Positions 47,934 to 58,099 of a stretch of DNA of 64,000 bases are shown here, one piece after another. The DNA lies in assembly GCF_002022005.1 (NCBI RefSeq), contig NZ_CP017258.1, positions 1,240,001 to 1,304,000 on the forward strand, given 5' to 3'. Every line of letters begins with the position of its first letter. Within the stretch, counting starts at the first letter, position 1. The notes under the pieces are model-generated. The model had not been told where the DNA came from. It searched no databases and saw nothing but the letters and a program-made list of their open reading frames with translations. The translations under genes were made by a program, and so were the position numbers. Origin of the DNA: Campylobacter pinnipediorum subsp. caledonicus. GTDB lineage: Bacteria > Campylobacterota > Campylobacteria > Campylobacterales > Campylobacteraceae.

Positions 47934-49190
47934 ATGGAAAGAATTTTATTAGTTGATGACAATAAAACTTTATCAAAATTATTAGCTAGAAAAATTGCAA
48001 AAGAAATTGAAAATTTAGAGATAGATGTGGCATATAGTTTTGCTGAAGCACAGTTGTTTATGAATGAAAAAGATAAATATCTATTGTCTATATTAGATCT
48101 AAACTTACCAGATGCTCCAAATGGAGAGATAGTAGACTACGCTTTATCAAGAGGGTTAAATGTAATAGTTCTAACTGGAAGTGTTGATACAAAAACAAAA
48201 GAGGAATTTCTTCAAAAGAACATAATTGATTATGTTTATAAAAGCAATGTAAACGATGTGAATTATATATTTTCAACAATAAATCGCCTTATAAAAAATA
48301 GAAAATATAAAGTTATAATAGCGGAAGACTCTATGACGCTTAGAAACTCTATAAAAAACATATTAAAAAGTTTACAATTTGAAGTCTTTGCCGCAGCTCA
48401 CGGTGAAGAAGCTATTAATTATTTTGAACAAAATCCAGATGTAAAACTTATTTTATCAGATTATAACATGCCTGTTAAAAACGGACTCGAGTTGCTGGAT
48501 GAAATCAGACAAAATAAAGACAAAAATGAAGTTGGTTTTATAGCAATGACAACTCCTGATGCAAATGTTGGAACTTCAATGTTTTTAAAGCATGGAGCAA
48601 ACGATTTTATAGCCAAACCTTTTGAAAAAGAAGAGATAATTTGCAGAGTAAATAATACAATAGAAGCCATAGAAAACATACAACAAATAGCAGATTTTGC
48701 AAATAAAGATTTTTTAACTGGTGCCTATAATAGAAGATACTTTTTTGACAATATGCTAAACTATACAATCCACGCATATGAGCAAAACGAACAATTTGCA
48801 ATAGCATTATTTGATATAGATTTTTTCAAAAATGTTAATGACACATATGGACACGATTCTGGAGACATAGTACTTAAATGTTTTTCTAATATTCTTATTG
48901 GAAAGACAAAAGGTAATGACATAGTAGCTAGATTTGGCGGGGAAGAATTTTGTGTTGTCTTAAAAAATACAAGCAATGAAAATGCTGTTAAATTTTTTGT
49001 AACATTAAGAAACGAAATAGCAAATGAGCAGATAACTTTTAAAGATAAAACAATAAAAATAACATCATCAATAGGATTGGTATTCGGAAACGAAAACTAC
49101 ACTTTAGAAGAATTAATGGAGCTAGCAGATGAAGCCTTATATAGGGCAAAAGACAATGGCAGAAACAGAGTGGAGATAGCTAATTTATGA
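47934..49190 (+). CDS. cbrR: REC-REC-GGDEF response regulator CbrR
   Basis: A 418-residue regulator with two receiver domains (about 1-118 and 125-245) and a GGDEF domain (about 255-418). Phospho-acceptor Asp residues are in SILDLNLPDAP and LILSDYNMPVKNG. The cyclase motif is intact, RFGGEEFCVV, but the I-site is KGND rather than RxxD, so product inhibition may be absent. In C. jejuni, CbrR has been linked to bile resistance. It is the only intact diguanylate cyclase signature in this window, 2.5 kb past two degenerate GGDEF-EAL genes. Confidence 0.92.
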   Translation: MERILLVDDNKTLSKLLARKIAKEIENLEIDVAYSFAEAQLFMNEKDKYLLSILDLNLPDAPNGEIVDYALSRGLNVIVLTGSVDTKTKEEFLQKNIIDYVYKSNVNDVNYIFSTINRLIKNRKYKVIIAEDSMTLRNSIKNILKSLQFEVFAAAHGEEAINYFEQNPDVKLILSDYNMPVKNGLELLDEIRQNKDKNEVGFIAMTTPDANVGTSMFLKHGANDFIAKPFEKEEIICRVNNTIEAIENIQQIADFANKDFLTGAYNRRYFFDNMLNYTIHAYEQNEQFAIALFDIDFFKNVNDTYGHDSGDIVLKCFSNILIGKTKGNDIVARFGGEEFCVVLKNTSNENAVKFFVTLRNEIANEQITFKDKTIKITSSIGLVFGNENYTLEELMELADEALYRAKDNGRNRVEIANL

Positions 49191-49975
49191 TAATAGACAC
49201 ACATTGCCATCTTGATGATATAAAATATGATAGTGATTTAAGTCAAGTAATTAGCAATGCTAGAAAAAATGAGATAAAAGGGTTTTTGATACCTGGCGCA
49301 GATGGCGATGACTTGGAAAAAATCGTAAGTGTTAGCGAAAAATACGATGATGTTTTTTTTGCGATAGGTGTTCATCCTTATCACAAAGACACTTTTGATA
49401 AAAAAAGACTTATGAAGTTTGCAAAACACAAAAAATGTATCGCCGTTGGCGAATGCGGGTTGGATTATTACAGATTACCTAACGATGAAAATGCCAAAAT
49501 AAAAGAAAAAGAGGAACAAAAAGAAATTTTTATAGAACAAATAAATATAGCAATTGAATTAAAAAAACCTCTAATACTACATATAAGAGATGCAAATGAA
49601 GATAGTTTTAATATACTTAAAAAATATTCTTCAAAACTTACAAGTGGAGCTATTTTACATTGTTATAATGCCTCTCCGTTATTATTGGAGTTAGCAAAAA
49701 TAGGAAATTTTTATTTTGGGATAGGCGGGGTTTTGACTTTTAAGAATGCAAAAAATTTAGTTTCAATTTTACCAAAAATACCAACAGACAGGTTATTGAT
49801 AGAGACTGATTCGCCATATCTTACACCCCATCCTTACAGAGGCGAAAGAAATGAACCTTTATATACAACTTTAGTTGCAAAAAAAATGTCTGAAATTTTA
49901 CAAATAGAAGAAAGTGAGATAAAAAAAATAGTATTAGATAACACAAAAAGATTATTTAAAGTTTTTAATAACTAA
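49187..49975 (+). CDS. tatD: TatD-family metal-dependent hydrolase
   Basis: A 262-residue TIM-barrel hydrolase of the TatD DNase family. Metal ligands are visible in MIIDTHCHLDD, AVGECGLDYYR, LILHIRDANED, LHCYNAS and the terminal IETDSPYLTPHPYRGERNEP. Related enzymes have 3'-5' exonuclease activity, with roles in repair or DNA fragmentation. It overlaps cbrR by 4 bp (ATGA) and is followed after 8 bp by mltD. Confidence 0.93.
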   Translation: MIIDTHCHLDDIKYDSDLSQVISNARKNEIKGFLIPGADGDDLEKIVSVSEKYDDVFFAIGVHPYHKDTFDKKRLMKFAKHKKCIAVGECGLDYYRLPNDENAKIKEKEEQKEIFIEQINIAIELKKPLILHIRDANEDSFNILKKYSSKLTSGAILHCYNASPLLLELAKIGNFYFGIGGVLTFKNAKNLVSILPKIPTDRLLIETDSPYLTPHPYRGERNEPLYTTLVAKKMSEILQIEESEIKKIVLDNTKRLFKVFNN

Positions 49976-49983
49976 GGAGAAAA

Positions 49984-51198
49984 ATGAGAAATATAATAAT
50001 TAAAATACTTTTAGTATTCGCATGTATTAGTGCTGTCAATGTAAATTTGTTTGCAAATATTTCACAAGAAAATCAATTAAAAATCTTAAAACAATTAGAT
50101 ATACCTTACAATTTTGCAAATACAAACTATTTTAAAAATATGACCGAAAGTATTACAAAAAATCAAGTAGATGATTTTTCAAGAAAATTAAAAAGTGGGT
50201 ACAAATATATACCAACGATAAAAAATACTTTACAAGCAGCTAGTATGCCTGACATATTTTTTTATCTAGCAATGGTAGAATCTGGTTTTTCTAATAAGGT
50301 TATTTCAAATGCAAAAGCAGCTGGAATATGGCAATTTATGTCAACAACAGCTAAGGTTCATGGACTTAAAATAGACAAATATGTTGATGAAAGAAGAGAT
50401 CCCGTAAAAGCTACAAAAGCAGCATCGGAGTATCTTAAAGGTCTAAAAAATAGATTTGGAAAATGGTATTTAGCGATATTAGCATACAATTGCGGCGAAG
50501 GAAAATTAAGAAAGGCTATAAGACAAGCAAATACTGATGATTTAGAAACTTTATTGGATCCTAAAAAAAGATATCTCCCAAAAGAAACTAGAAATTTTAT
50601 AATGAAGATAATAAGGGCTTCTTTTATAGAACAAAATCAATACTTCACTTCATCTCCTGATTTTAATTTATTAAATAAAAAAGGTGCAAAATTAATAAGA
50701 GTAGCTATTCCAGGAGGCACTTCTTTAAAAAAAATTGGAGAGAGTATAGGTGTTGGTGTTAAGAAAATAAGAGATGATAATACACATCTAAACTTTGCAT
50801 TTACTCCTCCAAATGCCAAAAATTACTATGTGTATATACCTGAAAACAAAAAAGATATTTTTAATCAAAATTTCAAACCAATAAAATACAATAATAGATT
50901 TTATACATATACAGTAAAAAAAGGTGATACATTAATCGGCATATCAAAAAGCTCAGGAGTAAGCCACAAAGCAATAAAAGAATATAACGATCTAACAACA
51001 AGTAAAATAGCGATAAATCAAAAAATAATAATACCAAGATCTGATAAAAATAAATTTCAAAACTATATAGTAAGAAAAGGTGACACCTTGGAAATATTAT
51101 CTAAGAAATTTAATGTAAACATAAAAGACATAAAAGAGGCAAATGCTTTTGCTAGTTCTGATATACTAACAACAGGGGCATCTATTGTCATTCCTTAA
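49984..51198 (+). CDS. mltD: LysM-containing lytic transglycosylase (MltD-like)
   Basis: A 404-residue periplasmic enzyme that cleaves glycan strands of peptidoglycan. Signal peptide about 1-23, then the Slt-type domain with catalytic Glu in [25 protein letters not shown] and [14 protein letters not shown], and finally two LysM repeats (about 318-362, [18 protein letters not shown]; about 362-404, [18 protein letters not shown]). AAGGAG lies 5 bases before its ATG. The rlpA TTG lies inside its 3' end. Confidence 0.94.
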   Translation: MRNIIIKILLVFACISAVNVNLFANISQENQLKILKQLDIPYNFANTNYFKNMTESITKNQVDDFSRKLKSGYKYIPTIKNTLQAASMPDIFFYLAMVESGFSNKVISNAKAAGIWQFMSTTAKVHGLKIDKYVDERRDPVKATKAASEYLKGLKNRFGKWYLAILAYNCGEGKLRKAIRQANTDDLETLLDPKKRYLPKETRNFIMKIIRASFIEQNQYFTSSPDFNLLNKKGAKLIRVAIPGGTSLKKIGESIGVGVKKIRDDNTHLNFAFTPPNAKNYYVYIPENKKDIFNQNFKPIKYNNRFYTYTVKKGDTLIGISKSSGVSHKAIKEYNDLTTSKIAINQKIIIPRSDKNKFQNYIVRKGDTLEILSKKFNVNIKDIKEANAFASSDILTTGASIVIP

Positions 51199-51955
51199 AA
51201 AAATATCATTTATAGCTATACTTTTTTTATTAAATGGCTGTTTTTATACCAATTCATACTATCCAATTGGGCCAACTAATACACAAATAAATAATTCAAA
51301 AAGTATTCAAAAAGCAACAATGAGACCATATACAATAAATGGTAAAACATATTATCCCACAGTAGTAAAAGTAGGAGATACGCAAAGAGGAATAGCCAGT
51401 TGGTATGGCCCAAATTTTCATGGAAAAAAAACATCAAATGGCGAAATATTTAATATGTATAACCTAACAGCCGCTCATAAAACTTTACCAATGAACACAA
51501 TCGTTAAAGTTACAAATTTAAATAATGGCAAAAATATAACAGTAAGAATAAACGATAGAGGTCCATTTGTATCAAACAGAATAATAGATCTTTCAAAAGC
51601 TGCTGCTGAAAAAATATCTATGATTTCAACAGGCACAGCACCTGTCATTTTAGATATAGTTGGCTTTGCAGGTCAAAACTTTTCAGAACAAAAAAATTAT
51701 CCAAGCAATCAAAGCCAAAGCATAGTTGGTGGGAATTTTATGGTTCAAATAGGTGCTTTTAGAAACAAAAATGGTGCAATAATTTATCAAAATCAACACA
51801 AACAAATATTAGGTTACAAATCCATAATAAAAACATATATAATAGACAACCTTAAAATGTACAGAGTGTTTTTAACAGGATTTAAAAGTGAAGATGAGGC
51901 TAGAGATTTTGCAAAAAGTGGTCACTTTAATGGTGCTTATATACTAAGGGATTAG
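51185..51955 (+). CDS. rlpA: Septal lipoprotein RlpA
   Basis: A 256-residue outer-membrane lipoprotein. A TTG start gives a signal peptide ending in LNGC. The double-psi beta-barrel domain has [19 protein letters not shown] and [16 protein letters not shown], then a SPOR domain (about 180-256, [18 protein letters not shown]) that binds denuded glycan at the septum. The RlpA lytic-transglycosylase activity is known in Pseudomonas. It overlaps mltD by 14 bp, and both are cell-wall enzymes. Confidence 0.94.
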   Translation: MSFLKKISFIAILFLLNGCFYTNSYYPIGPTNTQINNSKSIQKATMRPYTINGKTYYPTVVKVGDTQRGIASWYGPNFHGKKTSNGEIFNMYNLTAAHKTLPMNTIVKVTNLNNGKNITVRINDRGPFVSNRIIDLSKAAAEKISMISTGTAPVILDIVGFAGQNFSEQKNYPSNQSQSIVGGNFMVQIGAFRNKNGAIIYQNQHKQILGYKSIIKTYIIDNLKMYRVFLTGFKSEDEARDFAKSGHFNGAYILRD

Positions 51956-52018
51956 GAATTAGAAATAATCTTTTTTAATTATAGTAATAATTAATATTTC
52001 TAGCGCAAAGGGAATTTC

Positions 52019-52507
52019 ATGATAGAGATAATTTTTTTAGATGTAGATGGTTGCTTAACTGATGGTAGCATAAATTACAGTTCAAACGGTGAATTATTTA
52101 AAAGCTTCAATGTTAAAGATGGTTATGCAATAGAAGGATGGCTAAAACTTGGTAAAAAAATAGCTATAATAACTGGGAGAAAATCAGAAATAGTAGAACG
52201 TAGAGCTGAGGATTTAAAAATAACACATGTGTATCAAGGCGTTAAAGACAAACTCCAAACAGCAATTGAAATTCTAAATTTTGAAGGACTTGAATTAAAA
52301 AATGCAGCTGCTATTGGAGATGACTATAATGATTTTCAGCTTTTAAACAGTGTAAAATGGAGTTTTAAGCCAAAAAATGCAATACCGGAGCTAAAAGTAA
52401 AAACAAAATTAAAAAACAAAGGTGGCAAAGGTGCCATTAGAGAAATGATAGAAATAATTATAAAAAAAGAAAATTTATACGATGAGTGGTCTAAAAATTG
52501 GTTATAA
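52019..52507 (+). CDS. kdsC: 3-deoxy-D-manno-octulosonate-8-phosphate phosphatase
   Basis: A 162-residue HAD-superfamily phosphatase that makes Kdo for the LOS inner core. Motif I is IFLDVDGCLTDGSI, motif II is AIITGRKSEIVERRA, and motif III/IV is AAIGDDYNDFQLL. Length fits the tetrameric KdsC type with no cap domain. A 63 bp gap with AAAGGGA precedes the ATG; its 3' end overlaps lptC by 10 bp. Placing LOS sugar synthesis and LOS transport in one operon is a familiar arrangement. Confidence 0.95.
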   Translation: MIEIIFLDVDGCLTDGSINYSSNGELFKSFNVKDGYAIEGWLKLGKKIAIITGRKSEIVERRAEDLKITHVYQGVKDKLQTAIEILNFEGLELKNAAAIGDDYNDFQLLNSVKWSFKPKNAIPELKVKTKLKNKGGKGAIREMIEIIIKKENLYDEWSKNWL

Positions 52508-53016
52508 AAATATTTTACATAATAGTTACAATTTTTAGTATTTCTATGGTTTTTTTAGCATCTTCAAATCCATATATGGCTGAAAACTTTGCAACCGATT
52601 TTAGTATATCAAATATACAGATAAATGATGTTGTCGACTATGAAATTGATAATGAAAAAATATCAGCAAAATATGAAGCAAAAGAGATTAACAGATACAA
52701 AGCTAACGATGAGCTAGTACATTTTAGAGCAAATTTTATAAACTCTAATCTAAATAATTTCTTAAAAGCCGATAAGGCAATAATAAAAGGCGAAGAGATA
52801 AAATTGAGACAAAACGTAAATTATGAAAATAATCAAAGTTTAACATTTAAATCACAAGAAGCAATTTATCATAAAAAAGATAAAACACTTATGTCCAATA
52901 CTGACTTTGTAATCACAAAAAATGAAAATAACATAACAGGAACAAATATAATATATGATTTAAATAACAAAATAACAAAAGCAAAAGGTGTCAAAATATG
53001 GATAAATCAAAATTAA
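52498..53016 (+). CDS. lptC: LPS export inner-membrane protein LptC
   Basis: A 172-residue bitopic protein that passes LOS from the LptB2FG transporter to LptA. One N-terminal helix (about 4-22, FYIIVTIFSISMVFLAS) is followed by a short LptC/LptA-type jellyroll (residues about 50-172: AKYEAKEINRYKANDELVH, HKKDKTLMSNTDFVITK). A TTG overlapping the kdsC stop is the only start candidate that keeps the membrane helix. It overlaps lptA by 19 bp. Confidence 0.88.
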   Translation: MVIKIFYIIVTIFSISMVFLASSNPYMAENFATDFSISNIQINDVVDYEIDNEKISAKYEAKEINRYKANDELVHFRANFINSNLNNFLKADKAIIKGEEIKLRQNVNYENNQSLTFKSQEAIYHKKDKTLMSNTDFVITKNENNITGTNIIYDLNNKITKAKGVKIWINQN

Positions 53017-53471
53017 TAATTATATTTTTTCTAGCAATTTCAGCATTAAAGGCTCAGCAAATAGAGATAACTTCTGATAGTTTTTTTGCTGACGAGAAAA
53101 AACAAATTAGTGAATTTTTTGGAAACGTAAAGATAAAAAAAGGTAATTATGATGAGCTAAAAGCTGAAAAAGTTGTTGTAAATTTTAACAATGCAAGACA
53201 ACCAATAAAATACACAGCGACAAACAATGTTTACTTTAAAGTAATGATACACGATAAAACATATGAAGGTAATGGAAATTTACTAACTTATGAGCCTCAA
53301 CAAGAAATTTACACAATTGCAGGCAAAGCACATCTAAGAGAAATCCAAACAGACAAAAATGTATATGGACAACAAATAATAGTAAATCAAAAAACTGGTG
53401 TTTACAATGTAGTAAGTTCAGAACAACAGCCAGTTAAATTTATATTTCAAGTAAAAGAAGATAAAAAGTGA
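52998..53471 (+). CDS. lptA: LPS transport periplasmic protein LptA
   Basis: A 157-residue periplasmic bridge protein. Signal peptide about 1-19 (LIIIFFLAISALKAQ). The OstA-like jellyroll follows: QIEITSDSFFADEKKQISEF, FGNVKIKKGNYDELKAEKVV and KTYEGNGNLLTYEPQQE, as in LptA and the N-domain of LptD. It is coupled with lptC and ysxC through overlapping frames. Confidence 0.93.
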   Translation: MDKSKLIIIFFLAISALKAQQIEITSDSFFADEKKQISEFFGNVKIKKGNYDELKAEKVVVNFNNARQPIKYTATNNVYFKVMIHDKTYEGNGNLLTYEPQQEIYTIAGKAHLREIQTDKNVYGQQIIVNQKTGVYNVVSSEQQPVKFIFQVKEDKK

Positions 53472-54073
53472 TAAAAATAGTTTCAGCAAATTTCATAACC
53501 TCATCACCTAGTATAAAAGAAGCACCTGTATTTAATTCAAGCGAAATTGTCTTTTTAGGTCGATCTAATGTTGGCAAATCAAGCCTTATAAATTCACTAA
53601 CAAAACATAACTCTTTAGCAAAAAGTTCATCTACACCAGGAAAAACGCAACTCATAAACTTTTTTGAAATTTGCTTGCTTGATGATGAAAAAGGAGAAAA
53701 ATTTAATGTAATTTTCGTTGATTTACCAGGTTTTGGATATGCGAGAGTAGCCAAATCAACCCACAACGAATGGAAAAAAAACTTAGATGAGTTTTTAAAA
53801 CTAAGGGAAACCATAAGGCTTTTTGTGCATTTGATAGACTCTAGACATTTTGATCTTGAAATAGATAAAAACGTAAATGACTACATAACAAGTTTTTTAA
53901 GACCTGATCAAAAACTTTTAAATTTATACACAAAATCAGATAAATTAAACCAAAGCCTTAAAAGTGCGGTATTAAAAAACGATCCAGATGGAATTTTAGT
54001 ATCAACCCTAAATAAAAACGGGATAGAAAGAGCATTAAACACAATAATAAAAAAAGCACTTGGCAGCGAATAA
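53468..54073 (+). CDS. ysxC: Ribosome biogenesis GTPase YsxC (EngB)
   Basis: A 201-residue small GTPase needed for large-subunit assembly. G1 is FLGRSNVGKSSLINSLT, switch I Thr is in SSTPGKTQLINFF, G3 is VDLPGFGYARV, and G4 is LYTKSDKL. The GTG at 53468 overlaps the lptA TGA (GTGA), a tight coupling. The family length is normal. Confidence 0.96.
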   Translation: MIKIVSANFITSSPSIKEAPVFNSSEIVFLGRSNVGKSSLINSLTKHNSLAKSSSTPGKTQLINFFEICLLDDEKGEKFNVIFVDLPGFGYARVAKSTHNEWKKNLDEFLKLRETIRLFVHLIDSRHFDLEIDKNVNDYITSFLRPDQKLLNLYTKSDKLNQSLKSAVLKNDPDGILVSTLNKNGIERALNTIIKKALGSE

Positions 54074-54085
54074 ATTTATATAAAA

Positions 54086-54577
54086 ATGCAAAAAAATAAC
54101 ACGGACTTACAACATATAGGAAATTTTTTTGGTATTTTGTTGTTATTTGCATATGAAATGCTAACGACTATATTGGTTTATCTACCACCTTTATTTGGAA
54201 TTTTTTTCACATACATGGTTATAGAATATGCAAGAAAACAGCAAAGAACATATATAGAATTTGGCTTTGGATGGTATTTAAGTATAGCTTTTTTACTTTT
54301 TGCTGAACAGGTTCATGGGTTTTATATTTTTTCAACAATAATTGCATTTTTTATTTTTTTCTATTTTATAGTGGATTGGCTATTTTCTACAATGAAATAT
54401 AGAAATTTAATACTTATTATATTTGTAACAAGTGGATATATAGGCACATATCTAGTAAATAATGCTATAAACTATATTCAAAATAACGATTTTTTATATT
54501 TAGACATAGAATATATTATTTATATAGTTATAGAGTCTTTTGTAGCAATAATACTTTTTAGAGAGCGTATAGTATGA
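54086..54577 (+). CDS. MreD-like membrane protein
   Basis: A 163-residue hydrophobic protein with about five membrane helices, immediately upstream of the elongation PBP2 gene (4 bp overlap). This placement and the overall pattern fit MreD, the rod-shape partner of MreC and PBP2, but the sequence is too divergent to name it with certainty. C. jejuni has a hypothetical membrane protein in the same position. No MreB or MreC is in this window. Confidence 0.6.
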   Translation: MQKNNTDLQHIGNFFGILLLFAYEMLTTILVYLPPLFGIFFTYMVIEYARKQQRTYIEFGFGWYLSIAFLLFAEQVHGFYIFSTIIAFFIFFYFIVDWLFSTMKYRNLILIIFVTSGYIGTYLVNNAINYIQNNDFLYLDIEYIIYIVIESFVAIILFRERIV

Positions 54578-56403
54578 GAATGCGGATAGTTTTTGCAATT
54601 ATCATAATTTTTTGGCTTATACTGCTTACAAGAATATATCATTTAAGTGTTAATTCAAATGCATATTATGAAGAAATAGCTGAACAAAATGCCATTAAAA
54701 CACAATATATAGCTCCGGTAAGAGGTCTGATATTTGATTCAAAAGATAGACCTTTAGCAGTAAATAGACTTGGTTTTTCAGTGGCAATCAAGCCTCATCT
54801 CACAAAAGAGCCAGATGTATTAGATAGAGAAATTATTTTTTTAACATCAACTTTTGATGATTTAAATGCAACAAAAATACAAAAAGAATACAAAAAAAAT
54901 GATTCTGCATATAATCAAGATTTTATAAATGTTATTGAATTTATAGACTATGATAAATTTATACCACATATAGCCAAACTATCTTTACATGAAAATTTAG
55001 AAATAAAACCTGCTTCAAAGAGACATTACCCTTATAATGATTTAGCATCTCATATAATAGGTTATGTTGGTCGTGCAAATCAACAAGATATGAATAATAA
55101 TCCATTAGCAAAACTAACAAATCACACAGGAAGAAGTGGTATAGAAAGATATTATAATAATATCTTGCAAGGACAAGAAGGCAGTAGGAAAGTAAAAATC
55201 AATGCCTTAAATGAAGAACTAGAGCAGATAAATTATACTCCGCCTAGTAGCAAAAATATAAGACTAAGCATAGACTTAGAGCTTCAACAATTTGTATCTA
55301 ATGTTTTTGGGAAAGATGCCGGTAGCGTGGTTGTAATGAGTCTAAAAGATGGTGCTATAGTAGCTGCTGGAAGTTTCCCCGAATACAACCTCAATCCATT
55401 TGTTACAGGAATAACACAAAATGAATGGGATAAACTCATCAAAGACTTAGATCACCCATTTACAAACAAAATGGTAAATGGTCTTTATCCTCCTGGCTCT
55501 GTTGTAAAAATGGCTATGGGTATGGCATTTTTAGATGCCGGAATAAGTAAAAATGAAGGTTATACTTGCAATGGCTCTTATGAACTTGGTGGTAGAAAAT
55601 TTAGATGTTGGAATATTTATGGACATGGATTTATGAATCTAACTAGCGCTATTAGAGAAAGTTGTGATGATTATTTTTATAAAAGCAGTCAAAAAATAGG
55701 CATAGATGCAATAGCTCCGGTTATAGAGAGGCTCGGCTTTGGAACAAAAACTGGCGTTGATTTACCAAATGAGTTTTTAGGAACAGTTCCTAGCAGGGAA
55801 TGGAAAATGAGAAAATACGGAAAATCTTGGTTTCAAGGTGAAACTCTCATCACATCAATAGGTCAAGGAAATTTCTTAACAACCCCTATGCAAGTCGCAA
55901 GACACACGGCTATGTTAGCCACAGGACTAAATATAGTTCCTCACTTTTTACAAAGTATAGACAACGAAATTTCAGATTTTACCCCAAAAGATAATATATT
56001 TACAAAATTTGAAAAGGCACAGCTTCCAACAATAAGACACGCTATGTATGAAGTAGCAAACCATCCAAAAGGAACAGCAAGACGATACTTCACAGAATCA
56101 AATGTAACAGTAGCTGCAAAAACGGGAACAGCTCAGGTAATAGGAATATCACAAACAGAAAAAAAACGTGCAAGAGAAGAAGATATGGAATATCTAAAAA
56201 GATCTCATGCTTGGCTTACCACATATGCACCTTATGAAGACCCACAATATGTTATTACAATGATAATAGAACACGGTGGACACGGTGGTTCAGCAGCTGG
56301 ACCAAAGGTATCTAGAATTTACAATAAATTACTAGAGCTAGGTTATATAAAACTAGACAAAGTAAATCAATCCAAAAAATCAAAAAAGAAAAAATCAAAA
56401 TAA
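54574..56403 (+). CDS. mrdA: Penicillin-binding protein 2 (elongation transpeptidase)
   Basis: A 609-residue monofunctional peptidoglycan transpeptidase. One N-terminal helix (about 4-22), the PBP dimer domain with PVRGLIFDSKDRPLAVNR, and GRSGIERYYNNILQG come first. The transpeptidase domain has SxxK in YPPGSVVKMAMG, the SxN-equivalent ESCDDYFYKSS, and KTG in AAKTGTAQV. The tail is Lys/Ser-rich (KKSKKKKSK). It acts in sidewall synthesis with RodA. The neighbouring MreD-like gene supports this. Confidence 0.95.
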   Translation: MRMRIVFAIIIIFWLILLTRIYHLSVNSNAYYEEIAEQNAIKTQYIAPVRGLIFDSKDRPLAVNRLGFSVAIKPHLTKEPDVLDREIIFLTSTFDDLNATKIQKEYKKNDSAYNQDFINVIEFIDYDKFIPHIAKLSLHENLEIKPASKRHYPYNDLASHIIGYVGRANQQDMNNNPLAKLTNHTGRSGIERYYNNILQGQEGSRKVKINALNEELEQINYTPPSSKNIRLSIDLELQQFVSNVFGKDAGSVVVMSLKDGAIVAAGSFPEYNLNPFVTGITQNEWDKLIKDLDHPFTNKMVNGLYPPGSVVKMAMGMAFLDAGISKNEGYTCNGSYELGGRKFRCWNIYGHGFMNLTSAIRESCDDYFYKSSQKIGIDAIAPVIERLGFGTKTGVDLPNEFLGTVPSREWKMRKYGKSWFQGETLITSIGQGNFLTTPMQVARHTAMLATGLNIVPHFLQSIDNEISDFTPKDNIFTKFEKAQLPTIRHAMYEVANHPKGTARRYFTESNVTVAAKTGTAQVIGISQTEKKRAREEDMEYLKRSHAWLTTYAPYEDPQYVITMIIEHGGHGGSAAGPKVSRIYNKLLELGYIKLDKVNQSKKSKKKKSK

Positions 56404-56572
56404 TTTTTAACAAGGGTTGATTTTTTTATATTTGAATAACATTTTTTGTATCACCATAACTTATCTATTTTAAACTATCACAAACTAATAAATTTCAACA
56501 ATATTCACCACAATACATATTGTGTTTTAATACAAAAACTTATTATTAAAGATTGTTTTTTTATATTTTTTG

Positions 56573-56578
56573 TATAAT
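56573..56578 (+). promoter_or_regulatory. -10 box for hemE
   Basis: Perfect TATAAT, 28 bp before the hemE ATG with AAAGGAAAG between. T-rich sequence precedes it as in other promoters here. Confidence 0.65.
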
Positions 56579-56605
56579 CATTATAAATAAACCAAAAGGA
56601 AAGTT

Positions 56606-57628
56606 ATGATTTTTGTAGATGCATGTCTTAAAAAAGACACACCTTACACACCGGTTTGGATGATGCGTCAAGCTGGGAGATATTTACCTGAATACATGCA
56701 AGTTAGAAAACAAGCTGGTGATTTTTTATCGCTTTGCAAAGATTATAAAAAAGCAAGTGAAGTAACGCTACAGCCTATTGATATTTTAGGAGTTGATGCC
56801 GCAATATTATTTAGTGATATACTAGTTGTTCCTCTTGAAATGGGCATGGAGCTTGAGTTTGTTAAAGGCGAAGGTCCTATATTTAAATCCCCTATAAAAA
56901 ATATACAAGACCTACAAGCACTAGATGAAGAAAAAGCTGTAAAAAATTTATCTTATGTATATGATACAATAAAACTAACAAGAGAAAAGTTAGATAAAAA
57001 TAAGGCTTTGATTGGATTTTTAGGTGCTCCATGGACTTTGGCTACATATATGACAGAAGGTCAAGGAAGTAAGACATATGCTATAAGTAAAAAAATGCTT
57101 TATCAAAATCCTGAACTAATGCATAAAATTTTAGAAAAAACGACAAATGCTTTGATAGGTTATACTAAAACCCAAATAAAATCAGGTGTCAACGCTATAC
57201 AAATTTTTGACAGCTGGGCTTCAGCTCTTGAGGAAAGTGCATTTTTTGAATTTAGTTGGAATTATATAATAAAAATAGTAGATGCTATAAAATCTGAATT
57301 TCCACATATACCTATTATAGTATTTCCAAAAGGAATAAGTGGCTATCTTGATAAGATAGATGGAAATTTTGATGTTTTTGGTGTTGATTGGAGTACTCCG
57401 ATAGAACTTGCAAAAGAAAAATTAGGACATAAATATGTATTGCAAGGAAATATGGAGCCTACAAGACTATACTCAAAACAAGCCATAGATGAAGGTATAG
57501 ATAAAATTTTAAATGTAATGCAAAATAAACACCATATATTTAACCTAGGGCATGGGATACTACCTGATGTGCCTGTTGAAAATGCAAAATACTTTATAAA
57601 ACAGGTTCAAGAAAAAAGTAAAAGATAA
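56606..57628 (+). CDS. hemE: Uroporphyrinogen decarboxylase
   Basis: A 340-residue cytoplasmic enzyme that decarboxylates the four acetate side chains of uroporphyrinogen III. The signature [19 protein letters not shown] is at the N-terminus, the catalytic Asp region is [16 protein letters not shown], and the conserved [21 protein letters not shown] and LQGNMEP follow. The gene stands alone between its own promoter and a strong terminator. It supplies heme to cytochromes such as HaoA and HaoC. Confidence 0.97.
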   Translation: MIFVDACLKKDTPYTPVWMMRQAGRYLPEYMQVRKQAGDFLSLCKDYKKASEVTLQPIDILGVDAAILFSDILVVPLEMGMELEFVKGEGPIFKSPIKNIQDLQALDEEKAVKNLSYVYDTIKLTREKLDKNKALIGFLGAPWTLATYMTEGQGSKTYAISKKMLYQNPELMHKILEKTTNALIGYTKTQIKSGVNAIQIFDSWASALEESAFFEFSWNYIIKIVDAIKSEFPHIPIIVFPKGISGYLDKIDGNFDVFGVDWSTPIELAKEKLGHKYVLQGNMEPTRLYSKQAIDEGIDKILNVMQNKHHIFNLGHGILPDVPVENAKYFIKQVQEKSKR

Positions 57629-57642
57629 AGTTTTATACAAAT

Positions 57643-57674
57643 AATAATTAGCCCATAATAAGGCTAATTATTTT
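57643..57674 (+). terminator. Intrinsic terminator after hemE
   Basis: The perfect 11-bp stem AATAATTAGCC/GGCTAATTATT around an 8-nt loop, followed by TTTT, 15 bp beyond the hemE stop. Confidence 0.9.
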
Positions 57675-58099
57675 GATACCAATTCACAAAGCCAATTTTA
57701 TTATAAATTAAAATAGACAAACCCTTTATAAATATTATGGAAATATTATACGAAATTATGTCAAATTCATTAAAAGTTAAAAGATAGTAAAATTTATTGT
57801 ATTACAATTAATTATTAGCTTGGTCTTGAAAATTTATATACAAACAAAGAGATTCACAAAACAAAGCGATAATAGATTTTATATAAATAAAATTAGATTT
57901 TAAAAAACCAAAAGCACGTACATTTTAAGATAGCAGATATTATAACCTCAGTATTAAAATCTACTTATAAATATCAAAAATGACCTTTAAAGATAATTAA
58001 AAAGCGATTCAAAATGATATTATTTATATCAATGCAAGACATAGCCAAACAACAAAATTTAAACTTTAAGCTTACCACAAGCTCACTATCAAATAGCTA
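57675..58099. other. Gene-free region after hemE
   Basis: About 425 bp of AT-rich sequence with stops in all frames and no gene, RNA or repeat I can name. Together with the chemoreceptor relic that follows it, this looks like decayed former coding sequence. Confidence 0.5.
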
